64,000 bases of DNA from Mycobacterium hubeiense (lineage in GTDB: Bacteria > Actinomycetota > Actinomycetes > Mycobacteriales > Mycobacteriaceae): positions 281,355-345,354 of the forward strand of contig NZ_PIZU01000001.1 in NCBI RefSeq assembly GCF_002838065.1, read 5' to 3'. A program made the position numbers and the translations under genes. A model generated the notes under the pieces. The model saw nothing but the letters and a program-made list of their open reading frames with translations, was not told the origin of the DNA and did not search any database. This document shows, piece by piece, positions 56,657 through 64,000 of this stretch (position 1 is the stretch's first letter; the number at the start of each line of letters is the position of its first letter).

Positions 56657-57282
56657 GGCTGCCCCGGCAGAAGCTTGACGAACAGCGCCTCGGACTCGGC
56701 CAGCACCGTGTCGCCGTCAGACAACCGGCTCGCGACGTAGATCTTGCGGCCGTCAATGCGCTCGATACCGGCGTCCACCTGCAGCTCGCATTCGATCGGC
56801 ACGATCTTGCGGAAGTTCACTTCCAGACGCGCGGTGCGCTGCGCCCGGCTGCCGGAGAGTTTGTAGGCGGTGTAGCCCAGCACCGTGTCGAACAGCAACC
56901 CGACGGCGCCACCGTGCACGGCGCCGTTGCGGCCGAGGTGATAGCGGCGGAACTGGGCGTGTCCGGCGACGCGGCCGTCGTCGGTAGGCGCGAGATGCAT
57001 CGGCACCTGCAGGATGTTGCCTCGGTTGGGCAGGTCCATGCGCCTACCGGACGGTGAATTCCACTCGTCGGCGTCGTAAGGCGCGAGCAAATCCGACACC
57101 GCCTCGATCAGGTCGGCGGCCCGGGTGATGACCTCGTCGGGGGCGTCCGCCGCGCGGGCGTGGTCCTGCAGGGTGCGGACCGCGTCGATGAACCGACCGT
57201 AGTCCGGTCCGCCCCGCGTGGTGGGAACCGGCGGATTGAATCCGCCGCCGGGGTGCGCCGCTAGGGAATCGGTGGTGGCCAC
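56653..57282 (-). CDS. PaaI-like hotdog thioesterase
   Basis: A 209-aa protein: after a helical N-terminus, the hotdog domain has GHAQFRRYHLGRNGAVHGGAVGLLFDTVLGYTAYKLSGSRAQRTARLEVNFRKIVPIE, where AVHGGAVGLLFD is the usual HGG(A) active site with the acidic residue. It would hydrolyse an acyl-CoA. The start is GTG 57282. Coupled to the PGPGW gene by ATGA. Confidence 0.9.
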   Translation of the reverse strand: MATTDSLAAHPGGGFNPPVPTTRGGPDYGRFIDAVRTLQDHARAADAPDEVITRAADLIEAVSDLLAPYDADEWNSPSGRRMDLPNRGNILQVPMHLAPTDDGRVAGHAQFRRYHLGRNGAVHGGAVGLLFDTVLGYTAYKLSGSRAQRTARLEVNFRKIVPIECELQVDAGIERIDGRKIYVASRLSDGDTVLAESEALFVKLLPGQP

Positions 57283-57306
57283 GTCCTCACCGTATTGCGT
57301 GGCCGG

Positions 57307-58152
57307 TCACCCCGCCGAACCGGCGTTGCTGAGCGTCTCGAATTCGTCGTCGGACAGCTCGATCTCGGCGGCGGCGACGTTCTCCTCCAGATGGGCGACG
57401 CGGGAGGTACCGGGGATGGGCAGCATCGCCGGCGAACGTTTCAACAACCAGGCGAGGGCCAGCTGCGACGGGGTGGCGTCGTGGTCGGCGGCGATGCGCT
57501 GCAGCGGCCCGTCGGGGGCGGCCAGCGGACCCGCGGCCAGCGGGAACCACGGGATGAACGCAATGCCCTCGTCGGTGGCCTTGTCCAGCAGCGACTCGGC
57601 GGTTCGGGCGGTGAGGTTGTACATGTTCTGCACCGACACGATGGTCGCCGTCTGCTGCGCGGCCTCGAGTTGCTCGACGGTCACCTCGGACAGGCCGATG
57701 TGGCGGATCTTGCCTTCGGACTGCAGCGCCGCCAGCTCGCCGACCTGGTCTTCGAGCGGGAACTTGGTGTCGATGCGGTGCAGCTGGAACAGGTCGATGC
57801 AGTCCACGCCGAGGCGGCGCAGGCTCATCTCGCACTCCTGACGCAGGTAGGGGGGAAAGCCCAGCACCGGCCACTGGTCAGGTCCGGTGCGCAGCAGCCC
57901 GGCCTTGGTCGCGATGACCAGACCATCGGGATAGGGGTGCAGCGCCTCACGGATCAACTCCTCGGAGATGTACGGGCCGTAGGAGTCGGCGGTGTCGATG
58001 AAGTTGACGCCGAGTTCGACGGCTCGGCGGAGCACACGCAGGCATTCGTCGCGGTCGGCGGGCGGGCCCCAGGTGCCCTTCCCGGTCAGGCGCATCGCGC
58101 CGAAACCGAGCCGGTTCACCGTCAGATCGCCGCCGAGAGTGAAAGTTTGCAT
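57307..58152 (-). CDS. Aldo/keto reductase
   Basis: A 281-aa NADPH-dependent reductase: [50 protein letters not shown] carries catalytic Asp and Tyr, [10 protein letters not shown] the Lys, and LFQLHRID the His. [22 protein letters not shown] is the cofactor-binding end. The substrate is unknown. ATG 58152 begins [18 protein letters not shown]. It is divergent from the DUF1990 gene with 32 bp between starts. Confidence 0.92.
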   Translation of the reverse strand: MQTFTLGGDLTVNRLGFGAMRLTGKGTWGPPADRDECLRVLRRAVELGVNFIDTADSYGPYISEELIREALHPYPDGLVIATKAGLLRTGPDQWPVLGFPPYLRQECEMSLRRLGVDCIDLFQLHRIDTKFPLEDQVGELAALQSEGKIRHIGLSEVTVEQLEAAQQTATIVSVQNMYNLTARTAESLLDKATDEGIAFIPWFPLAAGPLAAPDGPLQRIAADHDATPSQLALAWLLKRSPAMLPIPGTSRVAHLEENVAAAEIELSDDEFETLSNAGSAG

Positions 58153-58184
58153 CGTCACGACACCGACCGTACGCCCAAGGTGAC

Positions 58185-58694
58185 ATGGTGATTGGCGTGA
58201 AATTGACCGACCTGTCCGCGCTGTCGTTGACCTACACCGAAGTCGGCGGCACGGCTGGGCCGCTGCCGGCCGGCTATCACCACGTCCAGGAATCGGCCGT
58301 GATCGGGCGGGGACGCGCGCGCTTCGAGCAGGCCGCGGCGGCGGTGATGCGGTGGGGCATGCTGCGCGGCGCCGGCGCGCGCGTGCACGCCAGCAGCGAG
58401 GTGGCCGACGTGGGAGCGGAGGTGATCGTCGGCCTCGGTCCGGTGCGCGCGCCATGCCGCGTCGTCTACGTCATCAACGAACCGAACCGGCGCGGCTTCG
58501 CCTACGGCACCCTGCCGGGCCACGCCGAATCCGGGGAAGAACTGTTCGCGGTGCGCCACGACCCCGCCACCGACCAGGTGTATGCGGAGGTGACGGCGTT
58601 CTCCCGGCACGCGACGTGGTGGAGTCGGCTCGCCTCGCCCGTCACCTCACTGGTGCAGCGGGTGATGACCAAGCGCTACCTGAAGGCTGTGTGA
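58185..58694 (+). CDS. DUF1990 family protein
   Basis: A 169-aa protein: [55 protein letters not shown] and [55 protein letters not shown] match DUF1990, whose function is unknown. A second start (GTG 58197) is possible. Its TGA shares one base with the ATG of the next gene. Confidence 0.9.
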   Translation: MVIGVKLTDLSALSLTYTEVGGTAGPLPAGYHHVQESAVIGRGRARFEQAAAAVMRWGMLRGAGARVHASSEVADVGAEVIVGLGPVRAPCRVVYVINEPNRRGFAYGTLPGHAESGEELFAVRHDPATDQVYAEVTAFSRHATWWSRLASPVTSLVQRVMTKRYLKAV

Positions 58695-59620
58695 TGGCGC
58701 GCCGGCTGTCGCTGTCGGGGGCGCGGTCCGTGCTCACGGCCGAGGTCACCGCGATCCGGCGACGCGACCCGGAGCTAGACGCCGCCGACCTCACCAGCTT
58801 CACATTCCCGCTGCTGGCGCGGCTCGCCGGTGTGCTGGCCGTCGGCGTGGTGCCACTGGTGGTGATCCGCAGCGGCACCGAGACCGACGACCTGCTGGTG
58901 CCGCTGCTCGGTTCGCTGGCGCTGGCGATCATCTGCACCGCCGTGGTGGCGTGGCTGGTCGCCGTCGTCATCTCCGGGCTGGTGGTGATGGGGCTGTACC
59001 GCACGGCGCCGCGGGCTTCGTCGCAGCTGGTGGCCCGCACGCTCACCGAGTCGTTCGAGCGGATCAGCGACGCCACATCGCACCTCATGCTGTTGGCCCT
59101 GGTCGCCGGGGTGGTCGCGCTGGCGATCGGCCTACCCACCCGTCGGCCTGACGAGCTGGCCGGCTCCGTGCTGGAGGATCTGCTCGCCGCGCAGGTCGGG
59201 GTGCTCATCGCGGCGCTCGGATTCGCGTTCATCGCGGAATCGATCCGCTGCGCCGCCGACATCGTCGACGACCAGTCGCTGCTGCTGGCGTGGCCGTGGT
59301 CGCTGCTGATCGCTTGTCTCAGTTGGGTTCTTGCGACCACGGTGGGACCCTTTGAGATCACCCGGATGCTGACCATCCTGCTGCACGAGTGGTTGCCGGC
59401 GATGGTGGACGGGACGCGCGCGGCGAGGTCATCGCCGACCTGCTGCCGGCGGGCGCGCGTTGGTGGGCGGCGATCGGTCCATTGCCGATCATCGCTGGCA
59501 TCTGGGCGTTCGAGGCCTGGCGGCGCGACGGCTTTGTGCACATGCGCGAGTTCCTCGCCGGCGACGAGGCGCACGGATTGTGACGCCGACCGTGCCCATG
59601 CGTTGACCTGCTGCGCGTAA
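58694..59620 (+). CDS. Membrane protein, apparently frameshifted in its last quarter
   Basis: The product has five or six hydrophobic helices, among them LARLAGVLAVGVVPLVVI, LLGSLALAIICTAVVAWLVAVVISGLVVMGLY and WPWSLLIACLSWVLATTVGP. After LHEWLPAMVDG the frame turns into arginine/serine-rich sequence ending at 59620. The other frame continues sensibly as DARGEVIADLLPAGARWWAAIGPLPIIAGIWAFEAWRRDGF, ending at 59583. A lost G in GGGG near 59411-59414 explains it; the repaired protein would be about 296 aa. I do not recognise the family. It is coupled to the DUF1990 gene. Confidence 0.7.
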   Translation: MARRLSLSGARSVLTAEVTAIRRRDPELDAADLTSFTFPLLARLAGVLAVGVVPLVVIRSGTETDDLLVPLLGSLALAIICTAVVAWLVAVVISGLVVMGLYRTAPRASSQLVARTLTESFERISDATSHLMLLALVAGVVALAIGLPTRRPDELAGSVLEDLLAAQVGVLIAALGFAFIAESIRCAADIVDDQSLLLAWPWSLLIACLSWVLATTVGPFEITRMLTILLHEWLPAMVDGTRAARSSPTCCRRARVGGRRSVHCRSSLASGRSRPGGATALCTCASSSPATRRTDCDADRAHALTCCA

Positions 59621-59648
59621 TCTTAGGCAACCGGAGCACAATGATCGG

Positions 59649-60365
59649 ATGGAGCTGGTGAACGATCCTGCCGGGGTGGAAGGCACCCATCTGCGAATCG
59701 CCGAAATCGTGCACGAGCTGTACAGCCGACCCGATGCCGATTCCGACACCGTCATCGCCGAGCTCGCCGAGCACGCCGCGGTGGAGATTCCTGGCGCCCA
59801 GTACGCCGGCGTGACGGTCACCCGCAACGGCAAGCAGATCGACACCCCCGCCGCCACCCACCAGTGGCCGATACTGCTCGACAAGATCCAGCAGCGTCAC
59901 CGCGAAGGCCCGTGCCTGACGGCGGCCTGGGACGAGCGGACGATTCACGTCGAGGATTTGGAAACCGATGAACGGTTCCCGAAGTACCGCGAGGATGCGC
60001 TGGCCGAAACGCCGATTCGCTCGATCATGGCGTTTCAGCTGTTCATCGCCGGCGAGACGATGGGCGCGTTGAACGTCTACTCGGAAAAGCCGCACGCGTT
60101 CGGCCAGGAAACCAAAGTGATCGGCCTGATCTTCGCCACCCACTCGTCGGTGGCGTGGAACGCCGCGCGCCGCGATGAGCAGTTCAAGAAGGCGCTGGCC
60201 AGCCGCGACGTCATCGGCCAGGCCAAGGGCATGATCATGGAGCGCTACGGCGTGGACGCCGTGCAGGCGTTCGGCGTGCTGCGCAAGCTGTCCCAGGACT
60301 CCAACGTGCCCCTGTATCAGGTCGCGACCGACCTCGTCGCCAAGGCGCAGTCACCGGGCAGTTAA
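59649..60365 (+). CDS. GAF and ANTAR domain-containing RNA-binding regulator
   Basis: A 238-aa protein with a GAF domain (about 40-170; DALAETPIRSIMAFQLFIAGETMGALNVYSEKPHAF) and a C-terminal ANTAR domain (about 182-235; IGQAKGMIMERYGVDAVQAFGVLRKLSQDSNVPLYQVATDLV). ANTAR proteins bind paired hairpins in mRNA and prevent termination. No dual-hairpin target is evident nearby. Its stop overlaps the repaired stop of the convergent PknK-like gene (TTAA). Confidence 0.93.
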   Translation: MELVNDPAGVEGTHLRIAEIVHELYSRPDADSDTVIAELAEHAAVEIPGAQYAGVTVTRNGKQIDTPAATHQWPILLDKIQQRHREGPCLTAAWDERTIHVEDLETDERFPKYREDALAETPIRSIMAFQLFIAGETMGALNVYSEKPHAFGQETKVIGLIFATHSSVAWNAARRDEQFKKALASRDVIGQAKGMIMERYGVDAVQAFGVLRKLSQDSNVPLYQVATDLVAKAQSPGS

Positions 60366-60408
60366 GCCCGCTCCCCCGTCGCGTATTCGACGGCCTCATC
60401 GAAACTCA

Positions 60409-63276
60409 TCACGGCACCTTGAGCGTATGCCTGCTCAAACTCGTTGGCGCCCAGCGCTTCCCGTGTCTGGCTGGCGCAGTCGTCGTGGAATCCCTGCAGG
60501 TGAGGCAGCACCACGGTACGCGCCCAACCGACCGGGCCAGTCGCTGCGCTGCGCCCATCAGCACCGCGGCGCGGCGAGCGTCGCCGTTGTCCCAGGCGAT
60601 CCAGGCCAGCCCCTCGAGATTCGACGAGCCCTGCCGGGGGTCGTCCACCACGCGGGTGATGCGCAGTGCGTCGCTAAGCAACTCTTCGGCGCGTTCGGCG
60701 TGCCCATGGCGCCACCATCCGATTCCCAACGAGTAGGAGGCATAACCGCGAAATACCAACTCGCCGCGTGACTTTGTGTATGCGAGCGCCTTCTCCTGCC
60801 AGATCAGCGCGCGGCTGATCTCACCGCCGAACTCCAACGCCCACCCGATCAGCAGCATCGACCCAACCCGCAAGAAATCGTCGTCGACGACCGGCAAGGA
60901 TTTCTCGAACCGGTCGAATGCGCGGTCGAAATCGCCGGCGACCAACGCGATCAGCCCGTCGGTGAAGTCCACGATGCCTCGGGCCTGCGGGTCGGCGATC
61001 TGTTCGACCAGAGCCTGCGCCGCGGCTTGCCGTTCCGTCGCCGCCGCCACGTCGCCCTGCAACGCGGCGATGGTGATCGCGGCGCACTCGGCCCTGATCC
61101 GGTGCAAGCTCGGTTCGGGCGGGGTCGCGGCCAACGCACGGTCCAGCCAGTGCCGCGCCTCGGTGAGGAACCCGCGGGCGATCGCGAACGGGTGCACGAT
61201 GCTCGCCATCTCCAATGCGGTTGGCGGCGAGTCTTCGAGGAAAAAGGCAAGTGCGGCACGGATATTGAGGCCTTCGTGGTGCAGACGACGCATCCAGGTG
61301 ACCTGCCGGGGACCGAACCAGTCGGCGGCGGCCTCGTCGACCAAACGCCGATACCAGTCGGCGTGTCGGCGGCGTAGCGCGGTGTACTCGGCGGTCGACT
61401 CGACGCGTTCTCGCCCGTAGTCCCGCAACGTCTCGAGCAAGCGGAACCGAACCATACCGTCGGTTTCCGTGCGGATCAGGATGGATTTGTCCACCAGTGC
61501 CGACAGCAGATCGAGGACGTCGTCCGGTACGAAGTAGCCGGTACAAATGTCTTCTGCCGCTTGGAGTTCGAATGAGCCGGCGAACACCGACAGTCGTGAC
61601 CACAGCTTCTGTTCGGCCGGCGTGCACAGGTCGTAGCTCCACCCGACGCTCCACGCCAAAGTCTGCTGCCGCGTCGGCGCCCCGCGAGGACCCCGCGTCA
61701 GCAGTGCGTACCGGTCGTCCAGCCGGTCCAGCACCTGATCGAGCGACATGGCACGCAGCCGCGCCGCGGCGAGTTCGATGGCCAGCGGCAGCCCTTCGAG
61801 CTTGGCGCAGATTGTGGCGATGGTGGCCTTGTTGTCGTCGGTGACTGCGAAACCCGGCACCGCCGCGGCCGCCCGTTCGGCGAACAGGGTGACCGCGTCG
61901 TCGCCGTGCGACAGCGGCGTCACCCGCAGCACCGCTTCACCGCCGATGCCGAGGGCCTCCCGGCTGGTGGCGATGATCCGCAAGCCGGGGCATGCCCGCA
62001 ACAGCCGCTCGGCCAATCCGGCGGCCGTGTCAACCACCTGTTCGCAATTGTCGAGCACCAGCAAGAGATTTCGCGCCGACAGGTGCTCGACCAGATGGTC
62101 GATCAGCGGCTGGTTCGACTCCTCGCGCAGGCCCAGGGTGTCGGCGACGACGTCGACAAGCAGACCGGCGTCGCGCAGCTCACCGAACTCCACCAGCCAC
62201 ACACCGTCGGCGAAATCCGCGGCGGCCTCGGAGGCGGCCCGCAACGCCAGCCGGGTCTTGCCGATGCCGCCGATGCCGGTGAGCGTCACCAGCCTCGCGG
62301 AGGTCAGCATGTGCTGTACGGCCGACAGTTCGTCGCGGCGACCGATGAAACTGGTCAGCTCCAGCGGAAGGTTGCCGAGGGTGCGGGTGGCACCGGCCGG
62401 TCGTGGCGTGGTGTCGCCGGCCCGGCGCGCCATCTCGTCGACCGGTAATCCGCGCTGGGCCTGGAGGCGTTGGAGCTCCGCGCCGAGCTCCGCCGCGGAC
62501 GGGCGGTCCTGCGGATTGCGTGACATCGCCTTCTCGACGACGGTGGCGACGTCGTCGGGCACGCCTGTCTCACGCAGGTCGGGCGCCGATTCGCTGGCGA
62601 TTCTTAGGAATTGGGTGACGATCTGTTCGCCGCTGCGCCGCTCAAAGGCGGCGTGGCCGGTGAGCGCGGCGAACAACGTGGCGCCGAGGCCGTAGACGTC
62701 GGAGGCTTCGCTCGGTGGGTCGCCGCTGAGGATCTCGGGGGCGGTGAAGGCCGGCGAACCGGTGAAGGTTCCCGCCGCGGTCGTGAAACCGCCTGAGATG
62801 TGGGCGATTCCGAAGTCACTCAGGGCGGGCTCACCGTAGTCGGTGAGCAGGATGTTGGCGGGCTTGACGTCACGGTGCACGACGCCCAGGCGATGCGCGC
62901 TTTCGAGTGCGCCGGCGATCTTCACGCCGAGGCGCAGCACCTCGTCCAGCGGGCGCGCGCCAAGTCGTCGAATCCGCGCCTCCAGCGAGCCCTGTGGGTG
63001 GTACTGCATGACGAGGTACGGGTAGCCGCTGGCGGTCTCGCCGACCTGCAGCACGCCGACGATGTTCGGGTGCCCGGTGAGGCGGCCCATCGCGCGTTGT
63101 TCGCGCAGGAACCGCTCGCGGTTGTCGTCGAGGCCGGCCGTGAGCACCTTGACCGCGACGGTGCGGTCCAGCGCGGTCTGGGTGCATCGGTAGACGATGC
63201 CGAAGCCGCCGCGGCCGATCTCGTCGGCGTCGGTGAATCCGGCCGCGCTCAACTCCGTGACGACGGCAGGGCCCAC
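60409..63276 (-). CDS. PknK-like serine/threonine kinase fused to an NTPase/TPR regulator, frameshifted at the 3' end
   Basis: As read, 955 aa. The kinase domain has GRGGFG (21-26), Lys43, HRD (134-136) and DFG (154-156), all intact. Then come ELTSFIGRRDELSAVQ, Walker A GIGGIGKT (334-341), LLLVLDNCEQVVD, and a helical TPR-like C-terminus as in PknK. After SVGRVP the frame gives WCCLTCRDSTTT; the alternative frame gives VLPHLQGFHDDCASQTREAL and ends MSFDEAVEYATGERA with a stop at 60362, the expected family ending. A lost G near 60513-60519 explains this. GTG 63276 is the only starter in frame. Confidence 0.85.
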   Translation of the reverse strand: MGPAVVTELSAAGFTDADEIGRGGFGIVYRCTQTALDRTVAVKVLTAGLDDNRERFLREQRAMGRLTGHPNIVGVLQVGETASGYPYLVMQYHPQGSLEARIRRLGARPLDEVLRLGVKIAGALESAHRLGVVHRDVKPANILLTDYGEPALSDFGIAHISGGFTTAAGTFTGSPAFTAPEILSGDPPSEASDVYGLGATLFAALTGHAAFERRSGEQIVTQFLRIASESAPDLRETGVPDDVATVVEKAMSRNPQDRPSAAELGAELQRLQAQRGLPVDEMARRAGDTTPRPAGATRTLGNLPLELTSFIGRRDELSAVQHMLTSARLVTLTGIGGIGKTRLALRAASEAAADFADGVWLVEFGELRDAGLLVDVVADTLGLREESNQPLIDHLVEHLSARNLLLVLDNCEQVVDTAAGLAERLLRACPGLRIIATSREALGIGGEAVLRVTPLSHGDDAVTLFAERAAAAVPGFAVTDDNKATIATICAKLEGLPLAIELAAARLRAMSLDQVLDRLDDRYALLTRGPRGAPTRQQTLAWSVGWSYDLCTPAEQKLWSRLSVFAGSFELQAAEDICTGYFVPDDVLDLLSALVDKSILIRTETDGMVRFRLLETLRDYGRERVESTAEYTALRRRHADWYRRLVDEAAADWFGPRQVTWMRRLHHEGLNIRAALAFFLEDSPPTALEMASIVHPFAIARGFLTEARHWLDRALAATPPEPSLHRIRAECAAITIAALQGDVAAATERQAAAQALVEQIADPQARGIVDFTDGLIALVAGDFDRAFDRFEKSLPVVDDDFLRVGSMLLIGWALEFGGEISRALIWQEKALAYTKSRGELVFRGYASYSLGIGWWRHGHAERAEELLSDALRITRVVDDPRQGSSNLEGLAWIAWDNGDARRAAVLMGAAQRLARSVGRVPWCCLTCRDSTTTAPARHGKRWAPTSLSRHTLKVP

Positions 63277-63338
63277 GTCGCGTTGCGTCCTGAACGGGTC
63301 GCTGTCTGCGATATTTTCAGCTTAGGACGCGGTGCGCG

Positions 63339-64000
63339 TTACGCGACGAGGTTGAGAGTTCTGTTAAGCCATTCCAGCACCGGCGGCGCGACCTCGTCGA
63401 GAGCCGATGCGGCGATGATCCAGTGCGGTTTGTCCGGATGGATCTGGTGCTCGGCTTTGTAGCGTTTGGCGATCCGGCGCGAAATCCATTGCGCGACATT
63501 GCGATCCTCACCCGCGCTGACGACGAGGACGGGGCAGGTCACATCGGCGGCGTTCACCTTCGTGGACGACGCGCCCAGTGACATCTCGCGAAATACCTTG
63601 CCGGAGTCGCGGACCAGCAGCGGGATCAGCTCGTCTTGCTCGGCGGCGGGCAGGGTGCTGAGCGGGACTTTGCGCATCGTGTTTACCGACGGCAGAAACG
63701 GCCGCCCCGCCAGCACCGCGGGCAGCACCGGGAACAGATGCGGCAGCGACTTGACCTGCGGCCAGAGCACGCCGGGCGGGATAGATGCAAGCAGCACCGC
63801 GGCGCGTGGGGTGCGGGCGGCGGCGATCTTCTGGGTCAGCAGCCCGCCCATGCTGTGCCCGATGACGATGGGCGGCTCGCTGAGCTGGTCGTAGGCGGCG
63901 AGAGCGACCTGGAAACAGTCGTCGACGCCGGTGCGGCGGAGCACGTCGTCGTCGGTGGGGTCGCGCCCCGGAAGCGCGGGCGCATGGCATTGGTGGCCGG
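63339..64000 (-). CDS. Alpha/beta hydrolase (5' end outside window)
   Basis: About 220 residues are visible and the frame stays open to the window edge: GHQCHAPALPGRDPTDDD leads into the core, then PPIVIGHSMGGLLTQKIAAA with the nucleophile Ser, VTCPVLVVSAGEDRNV with the acid and IHPDKPHWIIAA with the catalytic His. It belongs to the general alpha/beta hydrolase fold; the substrate is unknown. It ends 62 bp upstream of the kinase gene on the same strand, so the two could share a transcript. Confidence 0.88.
   Translation of the reverse strand, partial: GHQCHAPALPGRDPTDDDVLRRTGVDDCFQVALAAYDQLSEPPIVIGHSMGGLLTQKIAAARTPRAAVLLASIPPGVLWPQVKSLPHLFPVLPAVLAGRPFLPSVNTMRKVPLSTLPAAEQDELIPLLVRDSGKVFREMSLGASSTKVNAADVTCPVLVVSAGEDRNVAQWISRRIAKRYKAEHQIHPDKPHWIIAASALDEVAPPVLEWLNRTLNLVA

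Noticed and set aside
1..64000. tRNA, rRNA, CRISPR, insertion sequence or prophage
   Set aside because: No cloverleaf, repeat-spacer pattern, transposase, integrase or terminal inverted repeats were seen on reading both strands; a tRNA scan would settle the first.

Overview
The window is about 64 kb of GC-rich actinobacterial chromosome and reads as a rapidly growing mycobacterium (Mycolicibacterium type). The marker genes follow the order I remember from the mycobacterial core: aspS, hisS, rel, apt, secF, secD, yajC, gabT, ruvB, ruvA, ruvC, yebC, pdxT, tesB, pdxS, a Nudix gene, pimA, patA, pgsA, a HIT gene and thrS. Several genes are mycobacterial in type: the PIM lipid genes, a mycofactocin-dependent SDR, F420/LLM enzymes, a mycothiol-type enzyme and a PknK-like kinase. 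Species assignment is inference.

Layout. 1-8.5 kb: 5' part of a circularly permuted ATP-grasp gene, a DUF389 membrane protein, a Ddn-like protein behind aspS, an SRPBCC protein, a carboxylesterase and two coupled metallopeptidases. 8.5-17.7 kb is accessory catabolism. A TetR-monooxygenase-SDR operon sits behind a palindromic operator that overlaps a leaderless promoter. Next come a thioesterase-fold/LLM pair, a second TetR gene, an amidohydrolase and two acyl-CoA dehydrogenases; a 19-bp motif is shared by the two promoters flanking the second TetR gene. 17.7-24.8 kb: a radical SAM gene behind a perfect SOS box, a secreted MmpS-like protein, and a urea-type ABC transporter (urtABCDE) with a frameshifted urtA and an altered Walker A in urtD.

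24.8-38.8 kb is core: hisS with an MBL hydrolase, a cyclophilin, rel, apt, a peptide-binding lipoprotein, secF, secD and yajC, then a GABA operon (gabT plus an aldehyde dehydrogenase). 38.8-42 kb is a small accessory patch: a VapBC pair with its own palindrome, a membrane protein followed by a very long hairpin, a mycothiol-family protein and a frameshifted lipoprotein hydrolase. 41.9-45.8 kb: SOS-controlled ruvCAB, a virginiamycin B lyase-like propeller and yebC. 46-47.3 kb: a lone acyl-CoA dehydrogenase. 47.3-56.2 kb: vitamin B6 genes with a thioesterase between them, then the thrS-HIT-pgsA-patA-pimA-Nudix chain, in which every junction overlaps by 1-4 nt. 56.2-64 kb: a PGPGW membrane protein, PaaI thioesterase, aldo/keto reductase, DUF1990 pair, GAF-ANTAR regulator, PknK-like kinase and a partial alpha/beta hydrolase.

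Four genes carry single-base frameshifts, two of them clearly in short homopolymers. They could be decay, but the pattern also fits errors in a draft sequence, so gene-loss statements need the raw reads. I saw no rRNA, tRNA, CRISPR array, insertion sequence or prophage.
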